DNA from: AP-15 sp963724435
Lineage (GTDB): Bacteria > Pseudomonadota > Alphaproteobacteria > ATCC43930 > CGMCC-115725
DNA length: 64,000 nucleotides
Assembly: GCA_963724435.1 (NCBI GenBank)
Contig: CAVRUN010000009.1
Location: forward strand, 124,001 to 188,000
Direction: 5' to 3'
How positions within the stretch are numbered: the stretch's first letter is position 1; each line of letters starts with the position of its first letter. The notes below the pieces were generated by a model. The model had not been told where the DNA came from, did no database searches, and worked only from the letters and a program-made list of their open reading frames with translations. The position numbers were made by a program, and so were the translations under genes. This document shows, in pieces, positions 61,454-64,000 of the stretch.

Positions 61454-62674
61454 ATGACTATAGTAAGGAAGACAAGGAGCGTGACAGCGCATGCCCGCCT
61501 GCTAGCTGCAGCGTTTCTGTGGGGCACGTCTGCGTCGCAACTGACAGCGCTAGTGGTGGCGTGGCATGCCTCCGGTGTCGATCCGCGCGCGATCTCGCTA
61601 ATCTTATCGTCGTCAACGGCGGCTGTTGTGGTGGCCTCCGTGGTCTCCGGCTGGCTCATGTCTAAGATTGCGATCGGGCGCGTGCTATCGCTCGGAGCAT
61701 GTACAGCACTGTGCGGGATTGTCGTCCTGCCCTTCGCCGCCCCGATGGCGGCGGCCATCGCGAAGGCGTGCCAGGGCGGTGGTTTCGGCGTGTTCCTGCC
61801 TGCCGCGGTGCTGTGCGCCAAAGCGCGAGCGGACGCTGGCGGGCAGGCGTCGCACGCCGGCGTGGTAACGGCGACGCTGCTCGCCCCGATGGCCTTCGGT
61901 CCCACGCTCGGGACCTGGATGCTAGGAGCCGGACAGTGGTCATTCCTAGCATCCACAGCGCTTCCCATGATTGCTGTCCTGCTGCTTGTCCGTGGCGTGC
62001 GCGTTGCGGCGGAGGCTCAGTCGCCCGACGCCGCAGGGTACGCTGCGCTGCTGCGTGATCGACGAGTGTGGCTGCCGAGCGCCTCCGCCTTGCAGTCAGG
62101 GCTGGGCTATGGCTTTGCCGTCACCTTCCTACCTCTCATGCTGGCCGACTGGGAAGTTCCAGTGGCAGCCTTCTACGGACCCTTCACGATCGTGCTGTTG
62201 GCCACGCGGTCCTACGGACTGTACCGCCTGAGCGTACTGGCCGCCCGCACGCAGGTCGTGCTTGGGCTAAGCGCGTGCGCGCTGGCATTCGGGTTGCTGC
62301 TGCTGGGAACCCTCGCCGCGGTCGCGGCGGCTGCCTGCCTGCTAGCACTCGGCTACGGGATCGTTTACCCCGCGGCAGCGGAATGGGCATCGAGCGTGCG
62401 CCCGGCGGACGGGCGCGCCAGGCCGGTTGCCCTCGTGACGGCATCGTTCCATCTCGGCAGCATAATAGTCGCGCAGGCGACCGGATGGATGCTGCCGTTC
62501 GGTTGGTGCCACCTGCTGGGGGCGCTCAGCCTTGTCTACCTCGTAGGGATATCGTCTCAGCTGGTAGCGACACGGGTCGCTGCCGGACCCGGATTGACCG
62601 TTGCTTGCCCTCGCAAGGGTCAGGAATACACATTGCAGATGGGCACAACTTACAGGAGACCGAGATCAATATGA
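61454..62674 (+). CDS. MFS transporter, candidate peptide exporter
   Basis: 406 residues from ATG 61454 (the frame is open further upstream without conserved sequence). About twelve membrane helices, e.g. LLAAAFLWGTSASQLTALVV, VLSLGACTALCGIVVLPFAA, VLGLSACALAFGLLLLGTLA; the GWLMSKIAIGRVLSLGA loop resembles MFS motif A (G-x-L-x-D/S-[K/R]-x-G-[R/K]). It lacks any specific drug-pump signature I can name. Its stop overlaps the start of the repeat peptide (ATGATGG), so the two are translationally coupled, which suggests the peptide or its product is the cargo. Confidence 0.85.
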   Translation: MTIVRKTRSVTAHARLLAAAFLWGTSASQLTALVVAWHASGVDPRAISLILSSSTAAVVVASVVSGWLMSKIAIGRVLSLGACTALCGIVVLPFAAPMAAAIAKACQGGGFGVFLPAAVLCAKARADAGGQASHAGVVTATLLAPMAFGPTLGTWMLGAGQWSFLASTALPMIAVLLLVRGVRVAAEAQSPDAAGYAALLRDRRVWLPSASALQSGLGYGFAVTFLPLMLADWEVPVAAFYGPFTIVLLATRSYGLYRLSVLAARTQVVLGLSACALAFGLLLLGTLAAVAAAACLLALGYGIVYPAAAEWASSVRPADGRARPVALVTASFHLGSIIVAQATGWMLPFGWCHLLGALSLVYLVGISSQLVATRVAAGPGLTVACPRKGQEYTLQMGTTYRRPRSI

Positions 62675-62856
62675 TGGATCTTATCAAGCGCGCCCAGGTG
62701 CGGGCCCTAGCTTCCCGCGGCATCAGCTGCCGCGTCGAGGGCGGTGGTGAAATCCGGCGCGTCGAGGGCGGTGGTGAAATCCGGCGCGTCGAGGGCGGTG
62801 GTGAAATCCGGCGCCTAGCGGCTTCGGCCGGGTTCTCCGATACCTTGCCGGCGTAG
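62671..62856 (+). CDS. 61-residue peptide with three perfect RVEGGGEIR repeats (candidate RiPP precursor)
   Basis: Starts at ATG 62671 inside the MFS stop, or ATG 62674; AGGAGA lies 11 bases upstream. The first 20 residues (MMDLIKRAQVRALASRGISC) form a basic amphipathic helix that could serve as a leader with one Cys. Residues 21-47 are three identical nine-residue units, RVEGGGEIR, identical also at the DNA level. The tail is RLAASAGFSDTLPA. A leader followed by identical short units is the plan of multi-core ribosomal peptides that are modified and cut. The core lacks Cys, Ser and Thr, so lanthionine or azoline chemistry is excluded. Glu, Arg, Val or Ile would have to be the modified residues. 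No known modifying enzyme lies adjacent. The repeats might alternatively be a simple minisatellite. Confidence 0.6.
   Translation: MMDLIKRAQVRALASRGISCRVEGGGEIRRVEGGGEIRRVEGGGEIRRLAASAGFSDTLPA
62731..62811 (+). repeat. Three perfect 27-bp tandem repeats
   Basis: Units at 62731-62757, 62758-62784 and 62785-62811 are identical and each begins CGCGTCGAGGGCGG. Twenty-seven is a multiple of three, so copy-number change keeps the frame. Identity at synonymous positions points to recent expansion. Confidence 0.95.
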
Positions 62857-62878
62857 GGTCTTTGGTAGGCGGACTGCA

Positions 62879-63430
62879 ATGTCGCGAGACAAGGACCTGG
62901 TGTGCCCGGCTGCGCCACCCCACTGGTCAAGGGCCGCGGCCTTCGCGGTCGTTGTCGGCACGCCAGAGCGGCCGGAGCTCGCTTACCTCGAACAGCCGGT
63001 GCCGGCAACACCGGAGCTGCTGGCGAAAGCCAGTCCCGCCACACCTCGTGAGATCTTCCGGTTCGCGTCGTCCTGCCACAAGGACTCCTGTCCGCACTGG
63101 ACCGAGGAAGCCAGCGGTCGGTGTACGTTGGCCGCGACTGTTCTTAGGGAGTTCGATCCAGTTGTCGAGGAGCTTCCTCGCTGCAGCATCCGCAGGTCGT
63201 GCCGCTGGTGGTACCAGGAGGGAAAGGCAGCCTGCATCCGGTGCGTGCAGATCCCGACCGATCTCGGTGAGCTGCCCGATGACGAGGTGGCATTATTCTA
63301 CCTAGCTGACCATCGATACTTCCAGGCCGAGAAGCTCCTGAACGGCGGCAAAGTGATTCCCGAGCAAGCCAGCGTGCGCTGGGCTGAGGCCAGCGCGGAT
63401 CGACCTGATCCCTTATCGGAGCGGCCCTAG
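62879..63430 (+). CDS. Cys-rich hypothetical protein downstream of the repeat peptide
   Basis: 183 residues from ATG 62879, 22 bases after the peptide stop. Seven Cys lie at 66, 71, 82, 102, 108, 119 and 122 (C-x4-C-x10-C-x19-C-x5-C-x10-C-x2-C). The two halves, SSCHKDSCPHW...RC and PRCSIRRSCRWW...AC-x2-C, resemble each other, so the domain looks duplicated. FRFASSC and SCRWWYQEGKAAC give it a distinct look. It may bind an iron-sulfur cluster or zinc. No enzyme motif is evident. Its place as third gene of the cassette makes a role in maturing or sensing the peptide possible. Confidence 0.7.
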   Translation: MSRDKDLVCPAAPPHWSRAAAFAVVVGTPERPELAYLEQPVPATPELLAKASPATPREIFRFASSCHKDSCPHWTEEASGRCTLAATVLREFDPVVEELPRCSIRRSCRWWYQEGKAACIRCVQIPTDLGELPDDEVALFYLADHRYFQAEKLLNGGKVIPEQASVRWAEASADRPDPLSERP

Positions 63431-63786
63431 CCGACATGTTATGATACCCGAGAGATAGGTGGCGCGCGGTTTACGCCATTTATCTGCGTAGGTGCCCGCC
63501 CGTTCACGGCGGGGCCAGTACTAGCTAAGATTGTGAGACGCATGAAGGCTGAAATCGTTGGCTGGGCCTCCTTTATAGTCGATCAGATTCGGCCGTTATC
63601 GTGAGCATCTATACCGTTGTTAAGAGTAACGCCGAAGCGCGCCCGTTCGGCCGTGATCGCCATCGGGATCGGATGTAAGCGCCATAAGACGAGATCCATA
63701 TGTCCGGCATTAGCGCCTATGAGACAGATTGGCTGAGTTGAGATAGAGAGATTTCTGGCCCATCGTAGCCAATTGAAGGAGCGAAG
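63431..63786. other. Spacer between the Cys-rich gene and the right-edge transposase
   Basis: 356 bases without a recognised gene. GCCCGCCCGTTCACGGCGGGGC (around 63497) can form a GC-rich hairpin that may terminate the cassette. The stretch from about 63730 (TTGAGATAGAGAGATTTC) is probably the left end of the next IS, but its inverted repeat cannot be confirmed because the other end is outside the window. Confidence 0.4.
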
Positions 63787-64000
63787 ATGGGACAGAAATC
63801 CGGGCCGGTGAAGGAACCGGCGGAGCAGGTTGTGAAAGAGATCCGCCGCGCCACCCGGCGGCAGTTTCGGCGGAGGAAAAGATCCGCATCGTGCTGTCGG
63901 GTCTGCGCGGCGAGGACAGCATCGCCGATGCTGTGCCGCCGCGAAGGCATTGTCCAGAACCTTTATTACCGCTGGTCGAAGGAATTTCTGGAGGCTGGCA
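63787..64000 (+). CDS. IS3-type transposase OrfA, partial, with compensating frameshifts
   Basis: Open from ATG 63787 to the edge, with GAAGGAGCGAAG upstream. The start (MGQKSGPVKEPAEQVVKEIRRATRRQF) and the end (LCRREGIVQNLYYRWSKEFLEAG) read as an IS3-type helix-turn-helix protein. Between about 63865 and 63932 the frame reads RRRKRSASCCRVCAA-type nonsense. The neighbouring frame there gives the expected SAEEKIRIVLSGLRGEDSIAD. A one-base loss near 63868 and a gain near 63930 restore each other. The copy is likely impaired. Confidence 0.75.
   Translation, partial: MGQKSGPVKEPAEQVVKEIRRATRRQFRRRKRSASCCRVCAARTASPMLCRREGIVQNLYYRWSKEFLEAG

Noticed and set aside
62731..62811. The 27-bp direct repeats as a CRISPR array
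   Set aside because: The copies are contiguous without spacers and lie inside a coding frame.
62671..62856. The repeat peptide as a methanobactin, lanthipeptide or microcin C precursor
   Set aside because: The repeat core has no Cys, Ser or Thr, and no MbnB/MbnC, LanB/LanM or MccB-type gene is adjacent.

Overview
The window looks like a high-GC alphaproteobacterial chromosome (order uncertain). Supporting signs are the near-origin block mnmG-rsmG-parA-parB with parS-type sites, a flagellar fliE-fliF-fliG-fliK operon, a branched-chain-amino-acid (Liv) type ABC operon, protocatechuate dioxygenase genes, and small hypothetical proteins of a kind I recall from Rhizobiales. No rRNA or complete tRNA gene was seen.

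Layout: (1) 1-5.3 kb, minus strand: tPilZ-like protein, fliE, fliF, fliG and the start of fliK, which runs off the left edge. (2) 5.5-11 kb: an MlrC-type M81 metallopeptidase whose C-terminus is thrown out of frame by a 14-bp tandem duplication, a secreted AlkP-superfamily protein and a class-III aminotransferase. (3) 11.1-15.3 kb: mnmG, rsmG, parA, parB and two parS-like sites. (4) 15.3-21.7 kb: an AT-richer gene with a HEPN-type RX4H motif, small hypotheticals, pcaH-pcaG, a DUF3108-like protein and a ThDP enzyme. (5) 22.2-28.4 kb: livG-livF-livH-livM and two tandem substrate-binding proteins. (6) 28.5-34.6 kb: ydcF-like gene, plsC, nrdJ, a membrane-anchored gene broken by one in-frame TGA, and a luciferase-like monooxygenase. 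(7) 35-40.7 kb: a polysaccharide-export locus with a TPR/ABC-2 permease fusion, ATPase, KpsE-like chain-length protein, glycosyltransferase and a probably frameshifted lipoprotein.

(8) 40.8-48.6 kb: an integrated element. It starts at a tRNA-Lys(CUU) 3' remnant and carries a P4-type tyrosine integrase, an AlpA-like regulator, a Prim-Pol/SF3 helicase replication protein and a serine recombinase. The other attachment end was not found. (9) 50.4-58.2 kb, minus strand: a compact group of Rieske oxygenase, hydrolase/methyltransferase fusion (frameshifted), DUF763 and asparaginase-fold protein, preceded by a winged-helix/TolB/TPR regulator with its own terminator.

(10) 59.3-64 kb: insertion-sequence territory. 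A truncated IS481-type transposase abuts a complete 1,310-bp IS3-family element (IS2-like) with a 5-bp target duplication. A three-gene cassette follows: MFS exporter, a 61-residue peptide with three perfect RVEGGGEIR repeats whose start overlaps the MFS stop, and a small protein with seven cysteines in two similar halves. A second IS3-type transposase begins at the right edge. This IS-flanked cassette looks like a multi-core modified-peptide (RiPP-like) locus and is my leading candidate for an undescribed system.

Several genes carry single disruptions (14-bp duplication, in-frame TGA, single-base shifts). Real decay and assembly error cannot be told apart from the sequence alone.
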